A DNA stretch of 64,000 bases from Pyricularia pennisetigena (taxonomy: Eukaryota; Ascomycota; Sordariomycetes; Magnaporthales; Pyriculariaceae): contig NW_021940918.1 in the NCBI RefSeq assembly GCF_004337985.1, positions 558,001 through 622,000 of the forward strand, read 5' to 3'. The notes under the pieces are model-generated. The model did no database searches. It worked only from the letters and a program-made list of their open reading frames with translations, and was not told where the DNA came from. Each line of letters begins with the position of its first letter. Within the stretch, counting starts at the first letter, position 1. A program made the position numbers and the translations under genes. This document shows, one piece after another, positions 46,213-55,921 of the stretch.

Positions 46213-47480
46213 TTGTATCTCTCACCCGACACCATATCTCAACAGAAACGACGCGTACAACTGCGTCTCAAAAGTCCTCTCGTCTTCCTTCATATTCTCG
46301 TTTACTGTAAAATGATCGACCGGGAAGGCCATTTCCGCCCACACAAGCCCACGCATTGCCCAATTCTCGGGCAGCGGTCTCCGCTCTGCCGTGGGAGGGA
46401 ATTCTCTTATCTCGTACTTGGGGGTTTCAAAGCCGACTGCAAACGAGTTTAAGCATAAAGTGAGCAAATGCCAAGGGAAAGAATCCTCCAGGTGCGACAT
46501 TGCCGGGGGCACGGCACCGCCTGGCCCTTTCAAAACAGACATTTGATGCAAAAACATCAGCCTGACGTTTAGGTAGGAGAGTATATTCAAATCTCCTAAG
46601 GGTGACAGGACAATAGTGTCGGTGCTTTCCACGAACTGGAGGATCTCCTTGAATTACTTAGAAAAGCCGACCATATCAACTTCCGCTTCCGTAGTGGAAT
46701 TTGGGACAGGTTCATCGTCAGAATCCAAAGACTTGGTGGGCTCGGACGGAGCCGCTTGGAATTCGGCCGAAGCCTGCTCGTCAGCGACGATTTTCGGCCT
46801 AGAAGGGGCCTTTGTCGAAGCATCAAGTGCCTTCATGAAAATTTTCGTGGATATGTCGTAATCCAAAAGCGCGCATAAATTCGTCACGGCCATCTGATAT
46901 CCGGATTCGAGCCAGCGGCGAGCGCTTTTCGCCATGGCCAGATCGAGGCTTGAAAGAAACTCATTGCGCGCCTCTTCAAGATCCTCAGTACCTTTGCCGG
47001 TGAAAAATGTCCCGTGACATCTAACCAACGCACGATCCACGGCGTGTAGCTTGCCAGTGCCGGACATAATAGGTTCGGAAAGTGTAAGGATCGAGTCTCT
47101 GGCGCTATTGAAGGGTATGGGAATACACAGGCTCTTGGCGTAATAAAAGAGCTGCCCTACAATGTCGGACCTCGCTAAAATAGCCAAATGGTGGTACAGG
47201 CGCCCCGTAGTTGGTGCCTTGTCGTTAGCTCGCGAGTACCAGTGGCGAGACACAGCGGTCCAGACCTCTCGGTCACGAACATCGTCGTCTTCAATGGCCA
47301 TTCTGACGTGTGTATAACGAATTAGGTCAGTTCCTCAAAAGTAAATTATAAGAGCGGCATTTGCACGGTCTCAAACAACAGGGCCATTATTGAATATGAG
47401 CAGTAGATGAATGTAAGCATGTACTCCAGAGTCTGGCAGGCGATGCCTTAGCAGCCAGCTAAGGTAGATAGCTAGGGGAT
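46213..47480 (-). pseudogene. Est1-type DNA/RNA-binding protein, copy 1, 5' truncated
   Basis: The main frame starts at 47,301 with MAIEDDDVRDREVWTAVSRH and continues through GRLYHHLAILAR, YYAKSLCIPIPF and HAVDRALVRCHGTFFTGKGT, which are typical of Est1/Smg-type proteins (TPR plus Est1-binding region, linked to telomerase or RNA decay in other fungi). A TAA at 46,656-46,654 interrupts the frame just before FKEILQFVESTDTIVL; the frame continues to about 46,213 and then loses likeness to copy 2. Upstream, about 47,480-47,340 still reads LEYMLTFIYCSYSIMALL in one frame, matching exon 3 of copy 2, but the splice context is broken and earlier exons are missing. It is inverted relative to copy 2 at 59.6-61.7 kb. 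Confidence 0.8.
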
Positions 47481-47483
47481 CTC

Positions 47484-47761
47484 CGTCTTCCGGAGTGGCT
47501 ATGGGAATTGCTACATGTCTGGCTAGTTTGACCGTTACTCATGGACTGTTCTGTAAATCGTAATAGGGTAATAATCCAAAAATTTTATTCCTCCTGCTGG
47601 CAAGGCCAAACATCTAGGACTAGAGAGACTTCCTGTAGTTTATATTCGGTAACTAATAGCAAAATCTTTTTGAATTGACAGATCTCGGAAAAAGTTCACG
47701 CACAAGCAAAATAAAAGGTAATAAGAGATACAAATATTTCCCGACGCTTCGCTTTGTATCC
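47484..47761. other. Short intergenic stretch
   Basis: No likeness to the first exons of Est1 copy 2 is visible here, which supports loss of the 5' part of copy 1. Confidence 0.4.
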
Positions 47762-48630
47762 TTAAGGGTGACCAATACCCTCCCTCTGCAGCGGAGCAGG
47801 TCCTCGCCGGCTCAAAACGCACTGCATCTCCCAATGACTTATATGGCGGTTTTCTAGGATACGGTCTGGGTGAAGATCACCGCACTGAGGGGCATATCCG
47901 GATTCGGTTTTGTTTACCCAAAATTCGTTGGCTGGAGTTTTGCTGTGGAGCGTTTCTGGCCTGAGCCCGTCTTGACCACAGTCGACTTCGTCGCCAAATG
48001 TATATCTAAAGCCGGAGTATCCGACGTTGTGGATGGGGGTTTGTGCACGAGCTGTATCAGCTGTCCGCTGGAGCTCAGAGCGTTGACTCTGGCTGGTTGA
48101 GCTCAGGGGGTGTTGACCCCATGGCAAATGAAGATCTTTATCTTCATCCACTTGGGCAGTCGGTTCTTCGGGCCCACCCCAAGCAGCAATAGAAGATCCC
48201 ACCAATAAAGGATGAAGTGGATCATGAAGGTTGATAATTCCACTAGACTGAGAACTGGTTTCGCTTGCCTGCTCGGCAAGGTTACCAGCATCGAAATGGT
48301 CGTCGTCGTGGTATACGGCAAATGTTGCACAATCCATGGCTCGAGACGTAGCTGTGTGTTTGACGGGTCGATACCTTTGTTGGTAATGACAGAACACACA
48401 GAATTGTTTCTAAGATAGCGTTAGAGATTAAAGAAATTGATCAAATACGTCACGGCAGAATCACGGGAGCGAGCTTCCGCCGGCAAACGTGTCTCCCCTC
48501 TTTCGGCGTTTGCCAGGCTATTTCTGATGCCGAGCGGATTTGTTTGGAGGAGACCTGCGACGCGTAAGAACATACCAGGTTGGCGTTCGCGTCCAAATGG
48601 AGCCAATTGCCGCTGTTCGCGGTCTTGCAT
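47762..48630 (-). CDS. Two-exon orphan protein
   Basis: Exons 48,630-48,454 and 48,409-47,762 join in frame across a 44-bp intron (GCC|GTGACG ... CTAACGCTATCTTAG) to about 274 residues. The first exon ends PAEARSRDSA and the second begins KQFCVFCHYQQRYRP, so a C-X2-C pair lies right after the junction. A histidine/aspartate-rich segment (VYHDDDHFD) and a long polar tail follow. The start is uncertain: ATG 48,630 is used here, but an in-frame extension upstream (VWRQWQGWRERRRERQ) is open and a further exon is possible. No family is recognised. The exact fit of the intron is the main support. Confidence 0.5.
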
Positions 48631-48730
48631 CACATTCCTAAGCTGTGTTTGGCGTTCGCGACGACGCTCCCGCCACCCTTGCCATTGCCTCCACACAAAG
48701 ACCAGAATAACTTACTGTAGGACGCGACTG

Positions 48731-49226
48731 ATCGGCGTGTTTATTTGCATATTTTGGGATACAACTCCCAAAGTTCTACTGTCTTCCAATCAATTTCATA
48801 TTCTGACCTGCAACTTAGAATATCGCGCATCCTAGCAAACTTTGAGGGCGAACACGGCGAGCTGTGTCCAATTATTTCTGAAAGATGAACGAAACAAGAA
48901 CCTTTGTAACGCGACTGCTACGCTGGCAGACCTTGGCTTCGACCAAATCTGTGACTAGATTAGACAGAAGGTTTATTGTTACTGTGATATGCCTCAAGAT
49001 TTAGTGTTAGGGCGCATAAGATGTTTTTATGCCTCTATTGGCGATAAACGCGCAGCTCCGTAAAGAAGACGCGTATAAGCCACATCGCTCAACCCTCGAG
49101 TCTAGGTCCCTTTCCCCCCTTAACTATAAGATGAACAGTATCCTGCTCTTTTCGTTTTTACCATCGGGCTACTCGTGCTAATATCGAAACTTTAAGCGTC
49201 GAATCTCGAAGCCGATAAACCTTAAC
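48731..49226. other. Intergenic, promoter of BCS1-like gene
   Basis: No gene is seen. The stretch should hold the promoter of the BCS1-like gene at 49,227. Confidence 0.45.
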
Positions 49227-51091
49227 ATGTCCACGACAGACGATATTTCTGCCGGTAATGTCTCGACTATTCCTGGGAGCTTTCTCATAAGCAAACTGGG
49301 GATAGAGGATATTATCATGCCTCTGATTAGTAGAGTACACGGCAACCCATTTATACGAACTTTGATTCTTATCAACCAAAGCCTCGGCGCCTACCTTCCC
49401 ACGGCACTTGTCACTGCAACAAGCTTTGTTTGGGTCACTTACCACCTGACACGTCAGTTTTTTTCGTTCGTGTGGCATCTCACGCTTGAGTATATAATAT
49501 CGACAATCTCCGTGTCCAGCGATGATGAAATCTTTGAACATGTTATGGTTTGGCTGGCCGCCCAGCCCCGGACCGTGAGGTCGAGGCGGCTGATAGCCGA
49601 AACGGCTTTCCAGTCCGTGTGGGAAGACGGCACGCGACAGGTAGATCTAGCAACAATTTCCGAGAACGGCAATGAGTACTTGAACTTTTCACAACAAAAG
49701 TCAACCACGGTGGGTATATCCAATTTTTAGGTCGATTAAAGTGAGCTGGAAAGGATAGTAATACAATTCATATACTGATAATTTACTCAAACTAGCCAAT
49801 CCGTTATACCCCCTCCCCTGGTCCCCACATCTTCTCATTCCAGGGCAAGCATTTTAGTATTAACCGGCAGCAAAGATCCGTAATGGACAACAGCAATACA
49901 GAATCTGAGGCTGTCACTATCAGGGAAAAAGAGACCTTGATTATTTCCACCTTTGGACTTTCCCCAGGTGAGCCCAAGTTATAGTTTAAATTCTATAGCG
50001 CCCTCGATACCTAACTAACAAATAGAACCCCCCGGGTGTATTTAGAGCCTATTAAGCAGTTTTTAGCCCACGCCCGGAAGCATTACCACAAGGACCACGG
50101 CGACAAAACGCTCATAATGCGGCCCAATAGCCTCCCACAACGTCGATTCCACGATCGTGCGTGGAGAGAGGTCGCGAAACGTCCAGTTCGTCCCATAAGC
50201 ACTATCGTGCTCGACCAGGAGCAGAAGAGGGCCGTGCTTTCAGATATGAACGAGTACCTTCAGCCCAAGACGGAACGCTGGTATTCGAACCGAGGCATTC
50301 CTTTGCGCAGGGGTTATTTATTCCACGGCGCTCCGGGCACGGGCAAAACGTCATTTTCCTTTGCGTTGGCCGGTGTTTTCGGGCTTGAAATATATGTTAT
50401 CAGCCTTATAGAGCCGCAGCTGAGCGATGAGGATCTATCCACCCTATTTAACAGCCTGCCGAAAAGATGCATCGTTCTGTTGGAGGACATCGACACAGCC
50501 GGAATGAGTAGAGCCGAGGATGAGGTTAGAACAGAAACCAAGACAGATGGACCCGGCGAGTGGAAGGTTGCAGACCTGGCTCGCGCCCTTAAGGTCGGCA
50601 GGGGACATGGAGACGATCAAAAAGGTATCTCCATGTCAGGCCTGCTTAACGCCATAGACGGCGTGGCAGCGCATGAGGGTCGCATACTTATCATGACTAC
50701 CAACAAGCCCGAAATTTTCGATGAAGCCCTTATCCGCCCCGGTCGTGTCGACTTACAAGTGGCCTTTGGCAATGCGACGCAACGGTAGGCCAGCGAGCTG
50801 TTCCAGCGCTTGTACAACACCGAATAAAGCGTCAAATCCTCGCAGTGTTTGAGTCAGCTCGACGTTACCGACAAAAAGGACGACCTGGAGACTTCCATTA
50901 CCGATGCAGATGAGTTTATTGAAATGGCAGCCAAGTTTGGTTCCAAGATCGTTTCAGACCAGATGTCACCTGCCGAGATCCAGGGCTTTCTGCTTAAGAG
51001 GAAAACGTGCCCAGGCAAAGCTTTGCAAGATGTTGAGGCCTGGGTCAAGACCTCGTTGGATTACGAGGCAAGCAAAACGACTTCCGGTTGA
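49227..51091 (+). pseudogene. BCS1-like AAA ATPase with two in-frame stops
   Basis: Exons 49,227-49,709, 49,796-49,967 and 50,046-51,091 join in frame to 566 codons. The N-terminal BCS1 region has a membrane-type stretch (ALVTATSFVWVTYHL) and SSDDEIFEHVMVWLAAQP; the second exon continues with PIRYTPSPGPHIFSFQGKHF. The AAA module shows P-loop GAPGTGKTS, Walker B VLLEDIDTAG, SGLLNAIDGV and the arginine-finger region TTNKPEIFDEALIRPGRVD. The last intron must use the second AG after CTAACTAAC to keep the frame (SP|EPIKQFL). TAG at 50,786 and TAA at 50,825 interrupt the frame just after the AAA core; the C-terminal SPAEIQGFLLKRK follows in the same frame. BCS1 proteins insert the Rieske protein in mitochondria, but fungi also carry many divergent paralogues of unknown role. 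Confidence 0.85.
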
Positions 51092-51740
51092 GGACGCCGA
51101 TACGCGCACGTCAACGTTGCGAAAGCCCAGGGCGGATTGCTACTATGCTAGAAGTTTTTGCCAGACTCGATAAGGACAAATGAAAAAAGGCCGAAATTCT
51201 CCTGATTGTGCCAGGGCGTAGACCTGGACAGAAGGTGTGCACAGCATGGAGCACATGTTTCAGTTTTCTATCTGTGCCGATGTATTACGGCTGACCTTAT
51301 CCATTATAGATTGTAGCTAGTTCACTTGGCTGACCAATTTTGCCTATCACATTTATATGCACGCTTTTCTTTTTCCAAACACATATATGCTAATCAAATA
51401 ACTCCGTGACCGTGGTTGCCGATTGTTGGAATTCCATCCCAGTATTGCAGCGGTTGAGAAATATCGAAGCCTGCCTCGAAGAAAATAGAAAGAGAAAAAA
51501 AAGCTCAACTCATCTGACCACAGCAATTAGACTGGTTTCTCAGACCATGGTATCCACCTGTCTCGGATTAAAAGTCCTCGAGTCGCAAAATGACAGCGTT
51601 CTGACGAGACTATGCTCAAAGGAATGCTTGAGGGTTTTTCCAGGGTTCAATGCCGGGTCGACGAAACCGTTCGAACCACCATCCTGTCTTTCCCACCACC
51701 CTCCCAGTTTAATCCCAGCATGTCACAAAGCGCAGTGTAG
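51092..51740. other. Intergenic, no gene seen
   Basis: A 135-codon plus-strand frame at 51,406-51,813 overlaps the DUF3638-like fragment on the other strand and has no motif, so it is not counted. Confidence 0.4.
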
Positions 51741-52211
51741 TCAGCAAAGGAGAAAATGGCTAATGTCGAGCTGGCGGTTCGCCTGTTCAAGTAAAACCCT
51801 CACTCTGGAATAAAAAAGAATGTGCTGAGAAAGGAAGCCCAGCCTTTTGTCCCATTGGACCTGTTGCATCTCCTCAAAGTGTCTTGAGTAAAAGTTTCGC
51901 ACTGGCGTGAGCGATGCTATGCGCAGCAGCAGATTTCCGTCAGCCTCGGTTAGATTGAAAATAGAGCGTGCTGCTGCTGAACCCAAGATCATGAGCGCCT
52001 GTTCGGTGCCTGTGTATCCAGTCAGCTTGTCCGGGAGACAAGAGGATGTCAGAGCATGTAGGTAGGCGATACAAATCTTGCTTCTGAAGTTTCCGTTGTC
52101 CACAAGACGGCCTAGCTGCTCGTCGATGTTGTAACAATGGACTCGTGTCGAACAGCCTTTAGCGACAAAAACTTCAACATGAGTAGCACTGATGATGTAA
52201 TAAACCAGAGC
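51741..52211 (-). pseudogene. Fragment of a DUF3638-like giant protein
   Basis: A frame of about 156 codons contains YNIDEQLGRLVDNGNFRS, YLHALTSSCLPDKLTGYTGT, EQALMILGSAA and VQWDKRLGFLSQH, which I recognise from the very large fungal proteins with DUF3638/DUF3645 regions (typically thousands of residues). A TAA at 52,214-52,212 bounds it upstream and it stops at 51,741. Only a small piece of the family is present. Frames at 52,310-52,629 on the same strand may be further debris of an adjoining region. Confidence 0.6.
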
Positions 52212-52774
52212 TTAAAGATCTCATCTGCCAACGGAAAGTCGACTGACCAGGAACTGGATGTCGCAAGGAAAGCTCCGAGGCATGTTAAGAGAACCGTAGC
52301 CAGCAAATTTCATGTACTGTCCAGCTTTGCTACACTCATGCCGGTTTTCGCTTGGACTGATGGGGCCAGGAGCTCCATTTTCCGTTGTGGAAAATATACA
52401 ATTCTGGCGTCAACATCCAATTTTTCCACAGCCTGCACAAAACCGCCATAAACCGCGCCGCGATAGGCTGGTGCATGGCCAAAGATATTTTCGGGTACAG
52501 TATCAAATGACCCGTCCGGAGTATGCAGGTTGCTTGGTTTGCGGCGGTGGCAGCCTCCTGGGCAGTGACAACAGTATCCGCGGTTAGGCACGTCAAGCCG
52601 TCACATATTACATTTGAGTTTGTTGCCAACGGACAGAAAGGTAGTTTAGGGTGACGTGTGACATGCAGGGTGCTTACGCGAACTATGGATGGGTGGATGT
52701 GTTCAATTCTCTATCCTTGAACCACTTCCGGAACGGTACATGAATGCCGACAGGCTGGAGTTATAAATCTCTAA

Positions 52775-54052
52775 ACTGACCTTTTGCGACATCAAACGCG
52801 AATACAAAAGGCACAGCATAGCCCAAGCAGTGCTCCGCAAAACGTGCCAACGAGGACATCTAAGAGGTTTGCCGCAAAGGCGACTGGACAACCGTTAGCA
52901 AAGAAACCAAAGGATGAGCCGACTTCGGATGACCTAGCCGACTTTCTGTTCAATTCCGATGCTCTCAACCGGTTTCAGGAACTTGTTACTGCCTGGAGAG
53001 CCCGTGATAATGTACGGAGCTTTGCTGTTAGTGGACTGGATCCACATAAGAGGGTGGCCGCCTACTACGAACTCGCTAGCCACTTTGACTCCAAGTCAGT
53101 CCTGGCGGCGCTACTCGCTTGTGTTGCCCGGATCCAGACCTTCAGGGAGATGGTTAAAACAAAAGACGGCAGGAAAAATCTGCCTCCGCATACGCTGAAA
53201 AGTTTTTACAATCTCTCAAACATCAAGGTCGAATTTTCGACTTTCCGTGTCCACATCTCTAACGCTCGGAATTTCCATAAGATACTCGGAAGTTTGGTGG
53301 TCTTTTTGCCATTTCAAGGCAATGGTGAAATCTCTATGCGTCAATTCGAAAGAGGGTGTACGCAAGAAGAATTCCAAAGTTGCCTGAGGTCCCACCCCCA
53401 TTTAAAAACATTTCAGCAACTGGGACAAACCTTTCTGGATTCGATTTTAGAAGACAGCGGATATCAAATGACGATATTTGAATGTGTCCCTACCAAGCCA
53501 GAGCTGCCAAAGCTGCCTCTGGAGTGCCAAGTCCAATTGCTTAAGGTCGGCTATATCCAGGAAAACTTGGGCGAAACCCCCAATTGGCAAAAGCCCGAAG
53601 ATTGGCTCTGGGACTGGCCCCTACCCCCGGATTGGCTGCCCCCGGATTGTGAATGCATCCTCTGCGAACAGTCAAACTGCACATGCATTCAAAGATACAC
53701 TACCTGCGAAGGGCTTCACGTCAGCCACTATGGCAAAAAAGGTTTTGGCATCCAGGTGACAAAATCTTACGGGCGACGTCATGTTTTTGGGGAGCTTTTC
53801 GGGACTTTTGCTGAACCGGGTTTCTTCTCTAATGGCATGGGTTTGGTATTTGCTAGGGATGATCTGGATGGACAGCCTGTGAGTGCACAGCTGTATACCG
53901 GAGATAAAGGGAATATCTTTCGGTTTATCCACCACCGATGCTGTTCTCCCGCGGTCAAGATTGAGGGTATGAGGATATCTGGGAAGTACCGGATGATGGT
54001 AGTTTCGGTGAGGGATGTAACTATGGGAGGAGCTTACTGCAAACTGGGGTAG
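52775..54052 (+). CDS. SET-like protein with degenerate catalytic motif
   Basis: The frame is open for about 425 codons from 52,775 to 54,052, but no ATG occurs until 53,150, so an upstream exon with the start is missing from this model. The N-terminal third is polar, the middle helical (FNSDALNRFQELVTAWRARD). The C-terminal third looks like a pre-SET/SET region: Cys cluster CECILCEQSNCTC, then YGKKGFGIQVTKSYGRRHVF and GKYRMMVVSVRDVTMGG. At the position of the usual NHSC pocket motif it has FIHHRCC, and the end YCKLG replaces the usual catalytic Tyr segment. This suggests a SET fold without methyltransferase activity, or a very divergent one; it is inference. Confidence 0.55.
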   Translation, partial: TDLLRHQTRIQKAQHSPSSAPQNVPTRTSKRFAAKATGQPLAKKPKDEPTSDDLADFLFNSDALNRFQELVTAWRARDNVRSFAVSGLDPHKRVAAYYELASHFDSKSVLAALLACVARIQTFREMVKTKDGRKNLPPHTLKSFYNLSNIKVEFSTFRVHISNARNFHKILGSLVVFLPFQGNGEISMRQFERGCTQEEFQSCLRSHPHLKTFQQLGQTFLDSILEDSGYQMTIFECVPTKPELPKLPLECQVQLLKVGYIQENLGETPNWQKPEDWLWDWPLPPDWLPPDCECILCEQSNCTCIQRYTTCEGLHVSHYGKKGFGIQVTKSYGRRHVFGELFGTFAEPGFFSNGMGLVFARDDLDGQPVSAQLYTGDKGNIFRFIHHRCCSPAVKIEGMRISGKYRMMVVSVRDVTMGGAYCKLG

Positions 54053-54470
54053 CGGTTTTATAGAGGGTACATGTTTGTGTGAAGACTGTGAAAGCAGTCG
54101 GCATAAGTTCTAATCCCTGGCACAATCAGAAAGATTTAGGCATTTCGTAGGTCGTTGTTGAGTCTGGTCAAAATCTCCTATGGTGGCATGGCGGCAACCC
54201 GCCCTAGCCTGTTATTTCGATGTTTGTTGAGCTTTAATGAATGTGCTGATCACGATATCCCTTTTCACGGCTTGTGAGTTGTACCATAGGGTGATCAAAG
54301 GCCTATTAAATGAGACGGACAACTGTCGTCGAGGCGGTGTAGAACTAGTTCAAAGCCTGTTATCCAATCATTAATCTTGAGGGCTGGCCAAGATAGCAGA
54401 GAAATATGTGCCCCAGTTAAGCTGGCCTAACAAAAAAGAAACGAAGAAAAAAAAAGAAAAGAAAAACCGG
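54053..54470. other. Intergenic with repeat and A-rich tract
   Basis: About 54,325-54,385 belongs to the dispersed family also seen at 39.2 and 62.7 kb. An A-rich purine tract lies at 54,430-54,466. No gene is seen. Confidence 0.5.
54325..54390. repeat. Dispersed repeat family A-like segment
   Basis: The words GTCGTCGAGGCGG, GTTCAAAGCCTGTTATCCAATCATT align with 39,180-39,240 and 62,715-62,750. The minus-strand reading INDWITGFE matches the other copies. Confidence 0.45.
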
Positions 54471-54494
54471 TCACCCATGCAAGGGCACCTCGCA

Positions 54495-55038
54495 ACCTCC
54501 TGCAACTAGCTGTATCCGCACTATCGAAAGCAAGGAGATAGTTGATAGTTTTATCGAGACTGGTAATCGCCTTAACGACAAACTGCGCCGCATTCGCAAG
54601 CGTTGCGAGCGCCCCATGCTTGGCTTTAGAAATACTGGCAACAGCAAGCTCCGCACCAAGGCCGGTGTCAGATTTGTTGACGGATTGCTAGGGCGCGAGT
54701 ACGAGCTGGGCAATGCAGAGATATTATGGCCTCTGTCCGCCTTTGGAACCTCAGGTTCGATGCCAACTGCAAAAACACCCTGAAGAACCTTTGAAGATGA
54801 GGTAGGTGATAAATGGGACATGGGCCTGGCAAACGGCCTATACCAAACTCGATGGGAGGAGCAGAACCAACTCATAAGAGCCCAACCCTGCCGCCCCTTC
54901 GCAACCTACGTGTTCAAGTACGACTCGACAGGGGAAAAGAACATGGCTATATTTCGTATATATACTAAAGCAAACCTAGAAGTTTGTCGCTTGGGGAGGC
55001 TGGTTGAAGTCTATACAAATTGGTTGCCCCCGGCATAA
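54495..55038 (+). pseudogene. Possible remnant frame with one TGA
   Basis: The plus strand is open for about 180 codons with a single TGA at 54,781. The residues look protein-like (FIETGNRLNDKLRRIRKR, GVRFVDGLLGREYELGNAE, KWDMGLANGLYQTRWEEQ, FATYVFKYDSTGEKNM). No family is recognised. The opposite strand is also open over 54,471-54,875, so the case is weak. Confidence 0.3.
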
Positions 55039-55151
55039 CCTCGTTTGCAGCGCTTAATCTCGCCCGAAATCTGGAAAATAAGCAGCCGCAAGTCTCCAGC
55101 AATGCCAACCGTTTCACGACCCTCATGCCCAGAGTGGACGTTGGCGACCCT

Positions 55152-55921
55152 CTAATACTTGCCCAGCTCGGGGTCCCAGTGAGATAATAAGTAAACTTTT
55201 GAGATTTGATGCTTTTTGGCGTTCTTTTGAGTAGCCGGACAATGCTCTTGTTTTGGGGGGAGGAAGAGGAGCTTGCGGTCGAGAGTAAGACTCCTGTTGT
55301 CTTGACTAAAACCTCTTGTGCTTGCTGGAGCGCTCAAACTGCTGGGTTGAGTGGGGAGAAGCGATGTACATAACCAGCAACCAGTATTTACCAGCAAACG
55401 CTGTGATAATCGTGGGTGTCGAACTGATCCCAGTCATCACTTTTCTTCCCCAACGCGTCTTGCTCAAGATACCGTACATTTTGGCGACCATTACCCGACA
55501 TCTTTTCTCGCCGTGACGTGGTGCTTGCGGGCCAAGAATTTTTGGAGCTCTCGTTTGACTTTCCTTTTTGAACGCCCTCACGAAGTTCAGTAGAGTTTTT
55601 TTTCAGTACTGTCTCTGCTACAAGAGCGCCTTTAGGTTGATTGTTCAACACTTTGCTATTACTGCCTTCAATGTCGACTTTCTTCGTAGGTTCGTAGCTT
55701 GAGCATTTATACAAGCTGGAATGGTGATTTTTCGTTTGTCTCTTTGCTGGGTGCGTCTCATTTTCCAACCCCACGGTAAGGAATGATTTTGAGGTTCGGC
55801 TGGATGATACGCTTGTTTTCTGAAATATCCGTTCAAAAGGGAGATTTTGAGTCAGGCTTTCATTTTCCGAGTCGGAATCACTGTCGATTGCGCATTCGTC
55901 AGACTCGGGATACCCGTCCAT
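55152..55921 (-). CDS. Two-exon orphan with acidic N-terminus
   Basis: Exon 55,921-55,392 and exon 55,341-55,152 join in frame across a 50-bp intron (CTG|GTAAAT ... ACCCAG); a CAGCAG acceptor allows a one-codon alternative. The product is about 239 residues. The N-terminus is very acidic (DECAIDSDSDSENE), the middle Ser/Lys-rich (TKNHHSSLYKCSSYEPTKK), and the C-terminus basic to neutral (ATQKNAKKHQISKVYLL, SHWDPELGKY). No known domain is seen. An acidic Ser-rich stretch would suit phosphorylation in the nucleus, but this is a guess. Confidence 0.5.

Noticed and set aside
51406..51813. 135-codon plus-strand frame
   Set aside because: Overlaps the DUF3638-like fragment on the other strand and has no motif.
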